Assembly: GCF_002209485.1 (NCBI RefSeq)
Contig: NZ_NJIX01000003.1
Location: 310,001 to 374,000 of the forward strand
Source of the DNA: Achromobacter sp. HZ34
GTDB taxonomy: Bacteria > Pseudomonadota > Gammaproteobacteria > Burkholderiales > Burkholderiaceae_B
Direction: 5' to 3'
DNA: 64,000 bases
Shown here: piece after piece, positions 12,045-20,361 of the stretch
Layout of the letters: each line of letters starts with the position of its first letter
Position numbering within the stretch: the stretch's first letter is position 1
The notes under the pieces: model-generated
The model's database searches: none
What the model saw: the letters and a program-made list of their open reading frames with translations, nothing else
What the model was told of the DNA's origin: nothing
Translations under genes and position numbers: made by a program

Positions 12045-12998
12045 ATGGAGATGCGCCACCTGCGTTATTTCATCGCGGTCGCGGAAGAAGAACATATGAC
12101 GCGGGCGGCGCAGCGCCTGGGCATCCAGCAGCCGCCGCTGAGCCAGCAGATCCGCGACCTGGAGCGGGAACTGGGCGTGCAGTTGTTCGACCGCACCCCG
12201 CGCAGCGTGCGCCTGAACACGGCAGGCCGCGTGTTCCTGGAAGACGCGCGGGCCTTGGTCGCCGGCGCCGAGCGGGCCGCCTTGCGGGTGCAGCAGGCCA
12301 CGCGCGGGCAGGTTGGCCGCATCGCCGTCGGCTACACCAGTTCAGCGTCGCTGCATCCGCGGGTGCCGCAGCTGATACGCGCTTTTCATGCGAGCCACCC
12401 CATGATCGCCCTGGATTCCCAGGAGAACACCACGCGCGACCTGCTCGAAGCGGTGGCGGGCGAAGCGCTCGATGCGGTCTTCGTGCGGGCGTCCGCCCGG
12501 CGTTATCCCACCTTGTCGTCCCTGGTGCTGGACCAGGAACCGATGGTGGTGGCCGTGCCCATCGAGCATCGCCTGGCTGGCAAACGCGGCGCGCTGGCCC
12601 TGGCGGATCTGGCGGCCGAACCCTTCATCCTGTACCGCAGGGAAGACGGTCCCGGCGTACAGGACGAACTGCTGGCCGCGTGCGCCAAGGCGGGTTTCAC
12701 GCCACGTGTCGTGGCGGACGTACCGCGTCTGCTATCGGCGGTCACTTTGGTGGCGTCGGGACGCGGCATTACCTTGTTGCCGCGCACGTTGCAGGTGTTG
12801 CATCAGGAAAGCGTCGTGTATCGCCCCTTGCATAAGGCGTCGGCATTCACGATTCCGCTGACGCTGGTCTATCGAGCGCCGCCGGCGGATGCGCCGCTGG
12901 CGCGTTTCGTCGATGCTGCGCGGCAGACGCTGCCGGCGCCCAGGGAGCAAGGGCGGCGGGCAGGTGGCTCGCCACGCGCGCGCGGTCGGCTGGATTAG
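12045..12998 (+). CDS. LysR family transcriptional regulator
   Basis: This 317-residue regulator has an N-terminal winged helix-turn-helix (MEMRHLRYFIAVAEEEHMTRAAQRLGIQ start, then PPLSQQIRDLERELG). The periplasmic-binding-like effector domain runs from about residue 90. The ATG follows an AGGA element ten bases upstream. The divergent methyltransferase gene is its most likely target. The basic tail of about 20 residues after the effector domain is low complexity. The inducer is unknown. Confidence 0.92.
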   Translation: MEMRHLRYFIAVAEEEHMTRAAQRLGIQQPPLSQQIRDLERELGVQLFDRTPRSVRLNTAGRVFLEDARALVAGAERAALRVQQATRGQVGRIAVGYTSSASLHPRVPQLIRAFHASHPMIALDSQENTTRDLLEAVAGEALDAVFVRASARRYPTLSSLVLDQEPMVVAVPIEHRLAGKRGALALADLAAEPFILYRREDGPGVQDELLAACAKAGFTPRVVADVPRLLSAVTLVASGRGITLLPRTLQVLHQESVVYRPLHKASAFTIPLTLVYRAPPADAPLARFVDAARQTLPAPREQGRRAGGSPRARGRLD

Positions 12999-13140
12999 AA
13001 TGGCGGGTTCTCCAGGGCTGTCCGCTGCCGCCAGCGCCGCAGCCTGTGTCGATGCCGTCATCGTTGACGCCATCCTCGCCACCGGGACCCGCTCCCTTGG
13101 GGCGAAGTTCGATCAGCTTTAATCGTAAGGAAGTACGCAC

Positions 13141-14721
13141 ATGGCCGCGGCCGAATCCAGTAAAGACATCCTGGCGCGCGCCGCGCAGGCTTTTCAAGGC
13201 GGCGACTACAGCTCGGCTGTCGACCTTCTCACTCCCGCGGCAACGGCGCATCCCGATGACGGCGAACTGGCCGCGGCCCTGGCTTACGCGCTCGGCCGCG
13301 CCGGATCGCTGACGCTGGCGGCGGACCAGTTTGAACGCGCGCTGGCGCTGCGCCCCAGGGACGCCGGCCTGCTGCGCGACGCCGGCGCGGTGCATGCGCG
13401 CAACGGCCAGCTGGAAACGGCGCTGGAGCGCTTTCGCGATGCCTACCGCCTGTCCAATAACGACATCTCGCTGCTGGGCAGCATCGTCGACGTACTGCTG
13501 CGCCTGGAACGCGGCAACGAGGCATTGACGGTGGTGGACAGCACGCTGGCCTTGGCGCCGCGCGCGCCTGGGCTGCATTACATGCATGGCGTGGTGCTGG
13601 GCGCATTAGGACGCCAGCAGGAAGAGCGCCAGGCCTACGAAAGCGCGATCAGGCTGGATTCCCGGTTTCTGGACGCGCATATCAATCTGGGCGTGCTGGC
13701 GCGCGACCAGCATCGCTTCGACGACGCCCTGCGCCACTTCAAGCATGCGCTGGCCATCGATCCCGAGCATGCCGGCGCACGCACCAACCGGGCCCAGACC
13801 AATCTGTTGCTGGGCCAGTTCACGCATGGCTGGCGTGACTACGAATGGCGTTGGCGCGACGGCGGCCAGGCCATGCCCTACGCCGGCGCGGCCTGGCTGG
13901 GCGAGAGCAAGCTGGCCGGCAAGACCTTGCTGGTGCATGCCGAACAGGGCCTGGGCGATACGATCCAGTTCAGCCGCTACGTCACGGCGTTGATCCCCTT
14001 GGCGGGGAGCGTGGTCCTGCGCGTGCAGGCGTCGTTGGCGCCGCTGCTGCGGGCCAACCTGGCGGGCGTCACCGTCGTTGGCGACGATGTGCCGACGCCG
14101 GCCTTCGACCGCCATGTGCCGCTGCTCAGTTTGCCGCTCGCACTATCGAAACAGCGTGTCGAACCTTGGCCGCCGGGCCAGCCGTGGCACGCCGACGAAG
14201 CCTTGCGGCAGGAATGGGCGGCATTGCTGCCGGCGCGCAGCGCGGCTGCCCGTCGACGCATCGGCCTGGCGTGGTCGGGCAATCCACAGCATCCTGACGA
14301 TCGCAACCGTTCGATTGCCTTCGCCGAACTGGCGCCCTTGCTGGATACCCCGTGCGACTTCGTGTGCGTGCAGAAGGACATCCGTCCCGCCGACCTGGCC
14401 GCCATCGAGCAATGGCGCGCCGTGCCCGGCCATGACAACCTTCATGTCCCCAACGACGCCCTGCGCGATTTTTCGGAAAGCGCCGCGTTGCTGGCCAACC
14501 TGGATGGCGTCATCACCGTCGACACCGCCAGCGCGCACCTGGCTGGCGCCCTGGGTATCCCTACGGACCTGCTGCTGCCCGCCATGCCTGACTGGCGCTG
14601 GCAACTCGATCGCAACGACACGCCGTGGTATCCGTCGCTCACCCTGCACCGCAAACGCGCTGGTGCAGGCTGGGCCGAGGTCATCGAAGCGTTGCGTGCG
14701 TCGCTGTGTAAAGGCGGTTGA
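13141..14721 (+). CDS. TPR protein with C-terminal GT9-like glycosyltransferase domain
   Basis: This 526-residue protein has two parts. Residues about 1-235 are tetratricopeptide repeats with the usual 34-residue spacing (for example FERALALRPRDAGLLRDAG, then FKHALAIDPEHAGARTNRAQ). Residues about 255-520 resemble glycosyltransferase-B/heptosyltransferase folds, with HAEQGLGDTIQFSRY, GLAWSGNPQHPDDRNRS and DGVITVDTASAHLAGALG. Similar proteins are placed with protein or surface glycosylation, but no acceptor is known here. AAGGAAG precedes the ATG. No flagellar, pilus or glycan gene is nearby, so its pathway cannot be read from context. Confidence 0.8.
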   Translation: MAAAESSKDILARAAQAFQGGDYSSAVDLLTPAATAHPDDGELAAALAYALGRAGSLTLAADQFERALALRPRDAGLLRDAGAVHARNGQLETALERFRDAYRLSNNDISLLGSIVDVLLRLERGNEALTVVDSTLALAPRAPGLHYMHGVVLGALGRQQEERQAYESAIRLDSRFLDAHINLGVLARDQHRFDDALRHFKHALAIDPEHAGARTNRAQTNLLLGQFTHGWRDYEWRWRDGGQAMPYAGAAWLGESKLAGKTLLVHAEQGLGDTIQFSRYVTALIPLAGSVVLRVQASLAPLLRANLAGVTVVGDDVPTPAFDRHVPLLSLPLALSKQRVEPWPPGQPWHADEALRQEWAALLPARSAAARRRIGLAWSGNPQHPDDRNRSIAFAELAPLLDTPCDFVCVQKDIRPADLAAIEQWRAVPGHDNLHVPNDALRDFSESAALLANLDGVITVDTASAHLAGALGIPTDLLLPAMPDWRWQLDRNDTPWYPSLTLHRKRAGAGWAEVIEALRASLCKGG

Positions 14722-14725
14722 GCGT

Positions 14726-15013
14726 TTATGCGGATTGGCTCGCACCCGCCGCCAGCGCCGCCTCCAGCAGTTCGGCGGTGACTTCGTTCACACCCGTGCC
14801 GCGTTCAACCGCCAGCGCGCGCAATTGATCGGCCAGGGTCTGCGGCAGCTTGACGGGAAAGGACACCAGGCCTTGGGCCTGGTCCAGGCGCCGGCGGTCG
14901 CGCCGGTCCGGCACCTGCGCCGCGGCCGTGCCGAAGCGCTGCGGCGTGCCGGCGTTCTTCAATTGGCCCTGCAGCTTCAGGGCCTTGTTCTTTTCCAGAT
15001 CGGTTTTCTTCAT
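14726..15013 (-). CDS. Small ribbon-helix-helix-like protein
   Basis: This 95-residue basic protein starts MKKTDLEKNKAL. Its C-terminal half, VSFPVKLPQTLADQLRALA followed by RGTGVNEVTAELLEAAL, has the short strand plus two helices of a ribbon-helix-helix DNA-binding fold. The frame continues further upstream without a convincing start, and I see no strong ribosome binding site. No toxin partner lies next to it. It converges on the TPR gene with four bases between stops. A function as an orphan repressor is inference. Confidence 0.55.
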   Translation of the reverse strand: MKKTDLEKNKALKLQGQLKNAGTPQRFGTAAAQVPDRRDRRRLDQAQGLVSFPVKLPQTLADQLRALAVERGTGVNEVTAELLEAALAAGASQSA

Positions 15014-15155
15014 GGCGATACGTCGTAGAGAGAAGGGCCGGACCATACAGCCCGGCTGAGAGTGCTCGGACAATCCGGCTTTGGGAGTCCCGACGTCGGC
15101 ATTGCGATACACCCGCGAGCATACAACGAACGGCCGGCCGCTCCGATGCAGTGCG

Positions 15156-15899
15156 CTAAGTGTCGCTCTCATCGGCCAGGTATTGCGCCAGGCGCTCGCG
15201 CAATAGCTTGGCCAGTTCCGGCAGGCGTTGCGCGACGCGGAACATGGGGCCGGCGACCAGCAAGGCATAACGGCGTTCGCCGAAGGCGAAGGGCATGGCG
15301 ACGCCGCCCAGGTCCTGGGTGTATTCGGCATTGCCCGCGAACCATCCGCGTTCGACCGACGCGGCGATTTCGGCTTCCACTTGCGCCGCGGACACGCGCG
15401 TCGTGTCGGTGTATTTCTCGTACACCGCTTTCTCCAGGATGGCGGCGCGGTCGCTGGCCGCCATCTGCGACAGCAGCGCGCGGCCCGTCGCCGTCACGTG
15501 CAACGGCACCCGCTTGCCCACCGGCGCCGCGTAACGCACGGCGCTGGGCGACTCCACCGTCTCGATGAACAGCGCATGCACGCCGCTGGCCGCCGCCAGC
15601 ACCGCGGTCTCGCCCGTTTCCCGCACCAGTTGATCCAGCAGGGCGCGCATGCCGTGCGGGATGGGCTGGCCGCGTTCGATCTGCGTGATCAGTTCCGCCC
15701 AGACGGGCGCCGGGTAATAGCCCGCACGCGCACGCGGCTCGTACAGGAAACCCCGATTGGTCAACGTCAACAGCAGATTGAAGGTGCTGGAACGGGGCCA
15801 GCCGAAATGCCGCGCGATCTCCGCCAGGCTGGCCGGCCGCTGCCGCCCCGCGAAATATTCCAGCAGGTCCAGGACATTACCGACTTGTTTGATACTCAC
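15156..15899 (-). CDS. IclR family transcriptional regulator
   Basis: This 247-residue regulator has an N-terminal winged helix (residues about 1-70) and an IclR effector domain. The effector domain includes GETAVLAAASGVHALFIETVES, then VPLHVTATGRALLSQM. It starts at a GTG with a strong GGGAGGA site upstream. It is divergent from the CoA transferase operon beginning at 16140. A perfect 10-bp inverted repeat in that operon's promoter is the likely binding site. It probably controls the operon in response to a carboxylate or CoA-pathway metabolite. Confidence 0.92.
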   Translation of the reverse strand: MSIKQVGNVLDLLEYFAGRQRPASLAEIARHFGWPRSSTFNLLLTLTNRGFLYEPRARAGYYPAPVWAELITQIERGQPIPHGMRALLDQLVRETGETAVLAAASGVHALFIETVESPSAVRYAAPVGKRVPLHVTATGRALLSQMAASDRAAILEKAVYEKYTDTTRVSAAQVEAEIAASVERGWFAGNAEYTQDLGGVAMPFAFGERRYALLVAGPMFRVAQRLPELAKLLRERLAQYLADESDT

Positions 15900-16100
15900 C
15901 GCGGTCCTCCCAGACCTGATCTCTACGAAAAAAAGTCGCGATCTCGCGCGCCAGGCGCTCCCACCGCGGCCGCAGGTGGCGCCCCACCGCGCGAGCCGAC
16001 GTCCCGATAATCGTCGCTCAAAAGAACTTCGGGAGACGATACCCCGCTTCCAAGGGTAAATCCCAGGCGTTCATTTTCACCGATTTCGTTCCTGCCTGTG

Positions 16101-16129
16101 TATGATTTGTTCACGCCAATGAACAAATC
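16101..16129 (+). promoter_or_regulatory. Promoter -10 and IclR-type operator of the CoA-ester operon
   Basis: The hexamer TATGAT at 16101-16106 is a good -10 box. Overlapping it is a perfect inverted repeat: GATTTGTTCA (16104-16113), six bases, TGAACAAATC (16120-16129). IclR-family operators are palindromes of this size. The overlap would let a bound regulator block or reposition RNA polymerase. It also argues that translation starts downstream, at 16140. No other clear element was seen in 15900-16100. Confidence 0.65.
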
Positions 16130-16139
16130 GGCCATAAAA

Positions 16140-17396
16140 ATGAGATCGGAGACAGCTTCACAAGCCGCCACGGGCCCGCTGGCGGGCGTCAAGGTCATCG
16201 ACATGACGTCCGTGCTGATGGGCCCGTTCGCCTCGCAGGCCATCGCCGACATGGGGGCGGACGTCATCAAGGTCGAAGCCCCCAAGGGTGACCTGGTACG
16301 CCAGATCGGCCCGGCGCGCCACGACGCCATGGGACCGGTCTACCTGAACGCCAACCGCAACAAGCGCAGCATCGCGCTGGACCTGAAGCAGCCCGGCGGA
16401 CTTGCCGCGCTCAAGCACCTGCTGGCCGATGCCGACGTCCTCATGTACAACGTGCGGCCGCAGGCCATGGCCCGCCTGGGCCTGTCCTACGAAGCGGTGG
16501 CGGACATCAATCCGCGCATCGTCTATGCCGGCCTGTTCGGCTTCGGCCAGGACGGCCCCTACGCGGCGCGGCCGGCCTACGACGACCTGATCCAGGGCGC
16601 CACCACGCTGCCGCACCTGATCGCCAAGGCGTCCGGCGGCATCCCCCGCTATGTGCCTACCGCCATGGCCGACCGCATCGTGGGACTGACCGGCGTCAAC
16701 GCCATCCTGGCCAGCCTGCTGGCACGCCAGCGCACCGGCCGTGGCGACCGCGTCGACATTCCCATGTTCGAGACCATGGCCGCCTTCGTGCTGGGCGACC
16801 ACCTGGGCGGGCTCACCTACGAGCCGCCGCTGGACGGTGGCGGCTATGCGCGCCAGCTGTCGCCCGAACGGCGTCCCTACCAGACCAGCGACGGCTACAT
16901 CTGCGCGCTGGTCTATACCGACAAGCAATGGCGCGATTTCCTCGGCGCCGTCGGACGCGCCGCCCTCATGGACGAGGATCCCCGCTTCGCCAGTTACGGT
17001 GGCCGCTCGCGCAACATCGATTTCGTCTACGGCGAACTGGCGCGCATCTTCCTGGAGAAGAGCACCGCTAAATGGATGGCCCTGCTGGAAGCGGCGGATG
17101 TGCCCTTCATGCCGATGCACGACCTGCTCAGCATCCTCGACGATCCGCAACTGAAGGCCACGGGCTTCTTCATCGATGCGGAACATCCCAGCGAAGGCCG
17201 CATCCGCAGCATGCGCGTGCCGGTGCGCTGGCAGAACAATCCCGTGACGACCTTGCGTCGCCATGCGCCCCGCCTGGGTGAGCACACGCGCGAAATCCTG
17301 GCGCAACTAGGCTACACGCCCGCTGAAGTCGACGCCATGCTGGCCGCGGGCCACGCGGCGGCGGCGCCCGATCTGCATCCCCCGGAGACCCCATGA
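16140..17396 (+). CDS. CaiB/BaiF family CoA transferase
   Basis: This class III CoA transferase of about 418 residues moves CoA between carboxylic acids in the cytosol. Family features are LAGVKVIDMTSVLMGPFASQ, GADVIKVEAP, NRNKRSIALDLK, and the AYDDLIQGA segment bearing the catalytic Asp. In-frame ATGs at 16098 and 16119 lie at or upstream of the expected transcription start, so I prefer 16140. Its stop overlaps the start of the next gene (ATGA). As first gene of the operon it probably activates the acid that the following enzymes degrade. Confidence 0.9.
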   Translation: MRSETASQAATGPLAGVKVIDMTSVLMGPFASQAIADMGADVIKVEAPKGDLVRQIGPARHDAMGPVYLNANRNKRSIALDLKQPGGLAALKHLLADADVLMYNVRPQAMARLGLSYEAVADINPRIVYAGLFGFGQDGPYAARPAYDDLIQGATTLPHLIAKASGGIPRYVPTAMADRIVGLTGVNAILASLLARQRTGRGDRVDIPMFETMAAFVLGDHLGGLTYEPPLDGGGYARQLSPERRPYQTSDGYICALVYTDKQWRDFLGAVGRAALMDEDPRFASYGGRSRNIDFVYGELARIFLEKSTAKWMALLEAADVPFMPMHDLLSILDDPQLKATGFFIDAEHPSEGRIRSMRVPVRWQNNPVTTLRRHAPRLGEHTREILAQLGYTPAEVDAMLAAGHAAAAPDLHPPETP

Positions 17397-18241
17397 TACG
17401 TTCGCTGTTCTTCGCCCCCGCCAACCGCCCCGAACTGGCCGTGAAGTTTCCCCGCTTCCATGCCGACTGCTGCGTGATCGACCTGGAAGACGGCACGCCC
17501 GACGCGGAGAAGGCCAAGGCCCGCGCGGCCTTGCGCGACACCGTCGCGCAGGTACGCGCCGCGGGATTGCAGTCGCGCCTGGCCGTACGCGTGAACGTAC
17601 CGGACTCGCCGCACTACCTGCTGGACCTGCAGGCCGCCTTCGAATGCGATATCGACGCCATCGTGATCCCCAAGCTGGAGACACCGGCGCAAGCTTTCCC
17701 CGTGCAACATGGCATCGCGCACGCGCAAGGGTCGCGTCCAATCGGAGTGATAGGCGGCATAGAGTCCGTGCGCGGGGTGCTCAATGCCCAGCGCATCTGC
17801 GAAGAAACGCCCAGTCTGCTGGCCGTGTATTTCGGCGCGGAAGACTATGCGGCCGACATCGGCGGCCGCCGTACCCCAGGCGGTGCCGAAGTCGCCACCG
17901 CCCGTGGCTGGGTGATCATGGCGGCGCATGTGGGCCGCATCCCGGCCATCGACCAGGCCGTGCTCGATATCCGCAACGACGCGCTCTACACCGCTGACGC
18001 CAACGCGGGCCGCGATCTGGGCTACCAGGGCAAGATCTGTGTCGCGCCGGCCCAGGTGGCACTGGCCAACGCCGCCTTCTCGCCCACGCCCGCGGAAATC
18101 GAATACGCCCGCCGCCTGGTGGCCGCCTACGAGGCCGCCCTCGCGCGCGGCATCGGCACCATCGACTTCGAAGGCCGCATGGTGGACGGGCCTCTGCTGA
18201 AACATTCGCAGGCCATCCTGGCCGCGGCGCAACGATCATGA
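17393..18241 (+). CDS. HpcH/HpaI (CitE-like) CoA-ester lyase
   Basis: This 282-residue protein belongs to the CitE-like aldolase/lyase family, with RSLFFAPANRPELAVKF, CVIDLEDGTP, VRVNVPDS and the metal-site region VYFGAEDYAADIG. Such enzymes cleave 3-hydroxyacyl-CoA esters such as citramalyl-CoA or malyl-CoA into an acyl-CoA and a 2-oxo acid. The magnesium-binding Glu and Asp are retained in EDYAADIG. It overlaps both neighbours by four bases. Next to a CaiB transferase it points to a branched dicarboxylate route, for example an itaconate/citramalate type. Confidence 0.88.
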   Translation: MIRSLFFAPANRPELAVKFPRFHADCCVIDLEDGTPDAEKAKARAALRDTVAQVRAAGLQSRLAVRVNVPDSPHYLLDLQAAFECDIDAIVIPKLETPAQAFPVQHGIAHAQGSRPIGVIGGIESVRGVLNAQRICEETPSLLAVYFGAEDYAADIGGRRTPGGAEVATARGWVIMAAHVGRIPAIDQAVLDIRNDALYTADANAGRDLGYQGKICVAPAQVALANAAFSPTPAEIEYARRLVAAYEAALARGIGTIDFEGRMVDGPLLKHSQAILAAAQRS

Positions 18242-19503
18242 AAGGGCCCATGTCCCTGGACGCGCTGGACCTGGCGCAATACATCCGCCCCGGCGACGGC
18301 ATCATCTTCGGCCAGGGCATGGGCGAGCCGCTGGGCCTGACCGCCAGGCTGGTCGAGCAGCGGGCCAGCTATAGCGGCGCCCAGCTTTTCCTGGGCACGG
18401 GCTTCTCGCGCACGTTCAGTCCGGACCACGTCGACCATCTGCGCTTCAAAGGCATAGGCGGCATTGGCACCCTGCGCAAACTGGCCAGTGCAGGCGCGCT
18501 CGATCCCGTGCCCTGCCACATCTCCGCCGTGGCCGGCCTGCTGGCCGGCGGGCAGATTCCAAGCGACGTGCTGCTGCTGTCGGTCAGTCCACCGAACGCG
18601 CGCGGCGAATACAGCTTCGGCCTGGTGAACGATTATCTGCAGGCCGCATTGGCGCGCGCGCGGGTGGTCATCGCGGAAATCAATCCGGCCGTGCCCTGGT
18701 CCCATTGCGACCGTCTCCTGCGCGCGGAGGACTTCACCGTGGCGGTGAACAGCGACGTCGCGCCGCTGGAGCTGCCCACCGCGCCATTCGGCGAGCTGGA
18801 ATTGCGCATCGCCCGGCACCTGGCACCGTACATCCCGGAACGCGCGACCTTGCAACTGGGCATAGGCGCCGTGCCGGAAGCCATCCTGGCGTCGCTGGCG
18901 GAGCGCCGCGGCCTGGGCATCCACTCCGGCATGATAGGCGACTCGGTCATCGACCTGATCGAAAGCGGCGCCATCGACAACGCCCACAAAGGCATCGACG
19001 CCGGCGTCACCATCACCGGCGTGCTGTTCGGCACGCAAAGACTGTATCGCTACGCCCACGAGAACCCCGCCATCCGGCTGTGCCAGACGGGCTACACCCA
19101 TCATCTTTCCACGCTGTCCAGGGTGCGCAACCTGGTCTCGATCAATAGCGCGCTGGAGGTCGACCTGACCGGCCAGGTCAATGCCGAGGCCATCGGCGCG
19201 CAACACATCGGCGCGGTGGGCGGCCAGGTGGATTTCGTGCGGGCGGCGGTGCAGACCGGCGGCGTCTCCATCATCGCGTTGACGGCCACCGGCCGCAACG
19301 GCGAAAGCAAGATCACCGCGCAGTTGGCCGGCCCTGTGACCACGGCCCGCAGCGATGTCGACCTCATCGCCACCGAATACGGCGTGGCGCAGCTGCGCGG
19401 ACGCAGCCTGCGGGAACGCGTCAAGGCCCTCACCGCCATCGCGGCCCCTGAACATCGCGACGCGCTGCTGCAGGCGGCGCGCGCCACCTGGAGCGATTTG
19501 TGA
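18238..19503 (+). CDS. Acetyl-CoA hydrolase/transferase family (4-hydroxybutyrate CoA-transferase-like) protein
   Basis: This 421-residue class I CoA transferase-like protein has the N- and C-terminal domains of the acetyl-CoA hydrolase/transferase family. Examples are LQLGIGAVPEAIL, IHSGMIGDSVIDLIESGAI and the C-terminal IATEYGVAQLRGRSLRER. It is the second CoA transferase in the operon, from a structurally unrelated family. It may recycle CoA from a product acid or activate a second substrate. Four-base overlaps on both sides show tight translational coupling. Confidence 0.88.
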   Translation: MKGPMSLDALDLAQYIRPGDGIIFGQGMGEPLGLTARLVEQRASYSGAQLFLGTGFSRTFSPDHVDHLRFKGIGGIGTLRKLASAGALDPVPCHISAVAGLLAGGQIPSDVLLLSVSPPNARGEYSFGLVNDYLQAALARARVVIAEINPAVPWSHCDRLLRAEDFTVAVNSDVAPLELPTAPFGELELRIARHLAPYIPERATLQLGIGAVPEAILASLAERRGLGIHSGMIGDSVIDLIESGAIDNAHKGIDAGVTITGVLFGTQRLYRYAHENPAIRLCQTGYTHHLSTLSRVRNLVSINSALEVDLTGQVNAEAIGAQHIGAVGGQVDFVRAAVQTGGVSIIALTATGRNGESKITAQLAGPVTTARSDVDLIATEYGVAQLRGRSLRERVKALTAIAAPEHRDALLQAARATWSDL

Positions 19504-20360
19504 ACGAAGACACCACGCAACGCAGCGACAACCCCGGTGGCGATCCCAGTGGCAATTTCAGTGGCAATTTCAGTGGCAACGCCACGATCCGCCTCACCGA
19601 TGAAATCGCCTTCGACATCGTCGACGGCTGCATCGCCGTCATCACGATAGACCGGCCCGCCCAGCGCAACGCCATCAACCGCGGCGTCATCGATGGCTTG
19701 AAGCAGGCCTGGCAGCGCCTGGAACAAGACCCGGCGCTACGTGTCGGCATCCTTACCGGCACGGGCGACAAGGCCTTCTGCGCCGGCATGGACCTGAAGG
19801 AAGCCGCGGCCATGCGGCTGCAGGTCCCGCCCCGCGACATGTTCCCCGTATTGGGCGACAGCGTGCGCAGCTCCAAGCCAACGATAGCCGCGGTCAATGG
19901 CGTGGCGTTGGCCGGCGGCTGGCTGTTCGCGCAGATGTGCGACCTGTGCGTGGCGTCCGAACACGCCACCTTCGGCATCACCGAAGCCAAGGTTGGCCGC
20001 GGCATGCCATGGGCCGCGCCGCTCATCCACATGCTGCCCCAGCGCATCGCCATGGAAGTGCTGTTGACCGGCAAGCCCATCAGCGCCCAGCGCGCGCACG
20101 CGCTGGGCTATGTCAATGAAGTGGTGCCGCACGCCCAGTTGCTGGACAGCGCGGTCGCGCTGGCGCGCGGCATCGCCGCCAACGCGCCGCTGACGGTCAA
20201 GGCCGCGCGTGAACTGGTCTACCTGTCCACCGAAATGGGCCGCAGCGACGCGCTGGATGCCGCGCATGCGCTGTTCGAGCCGGTCTACCTGAGCGAGGAC
20301 GCGCAGGAAGGACCGCGGGCCTTTGCCGAAAAACGCGCACCGCAATGGAAAGGACGCTGA
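19500..20360 (+). CDS. Enoyl-CoA hydratase/isomerase (crotonase family)
   Basis: This 286-residue crotonase begins at a GTG that overlaps the upstream stop. Core motifs are ITIDRPAQRNAIN, the oxyanion-hole segment KAFCAGMDLKEAA, and AAVNGVALAGGW. The first 27 or so residues are a Ser/Gly/Asn-rich extension encoded by a 12-base tandem repeat and absent from ordinary crotonases. It should hydrate or isomerise an unsaturated acyl-CoA between the dehydrogenase and the lyase of this operon. One of the usual catalytic glutamates may be replaced (TEAKVGRGMPW), so activity other than simple hydration is possible. Confidence 0.88.
   Translation: MNEDTTQRSDNPGGDPSGNFSGNFSGNATIRLTDEIAFDIVDGCIAVITIDRPAQRNAINRGVIDGLKQAWQRLEQDPALRVGILTGTGDKAFCAGMDLKEAAAMRLQVPPRDMFPVLGDSVRSSKPTIAAVNGVALAGGWLFAQMCDLCVASEHATFGITEAKVGRGMPWAAPLIHMLPQRIAMEVLLTGKPISAQRAHALGYVNEVVPHAQLLDSAVALARGIAANAPLTVKAARELVYLSTEMGRSDALDAAHALFEPVYLSEDAQEGPRAFAEKRAPQWKGR
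19536..19580 (+). repeat. 12-base tandem repeat inside the crotonase gene
   Basis: The unit AGTGGCAATTTC occurs at 19548 and 19560, then a partial copy at 19572. A diverged copy precedes them at 19536. In frame it encodes repeated Ser-Gly-Asn-Phe near the N-terminus. Copy number may vary between strains by slippage without breaking the frame. Confidence 0.8.
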
Positions 20361-20361
20361 C

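Noticed and set aside
14726-15013. Antitoxin of a toxin-antitoxin pair
   Set aside because: The ribbon-helix-helix pattern fits, but no toxin-like gene lies on either side.
16098-16139. Longer N-terminus for the CaiB transferase (ATGs at 16098 and 16119)
   Set aside because: These ATGs lie in the -10/operator region, at or upstream of the likely transcription start.
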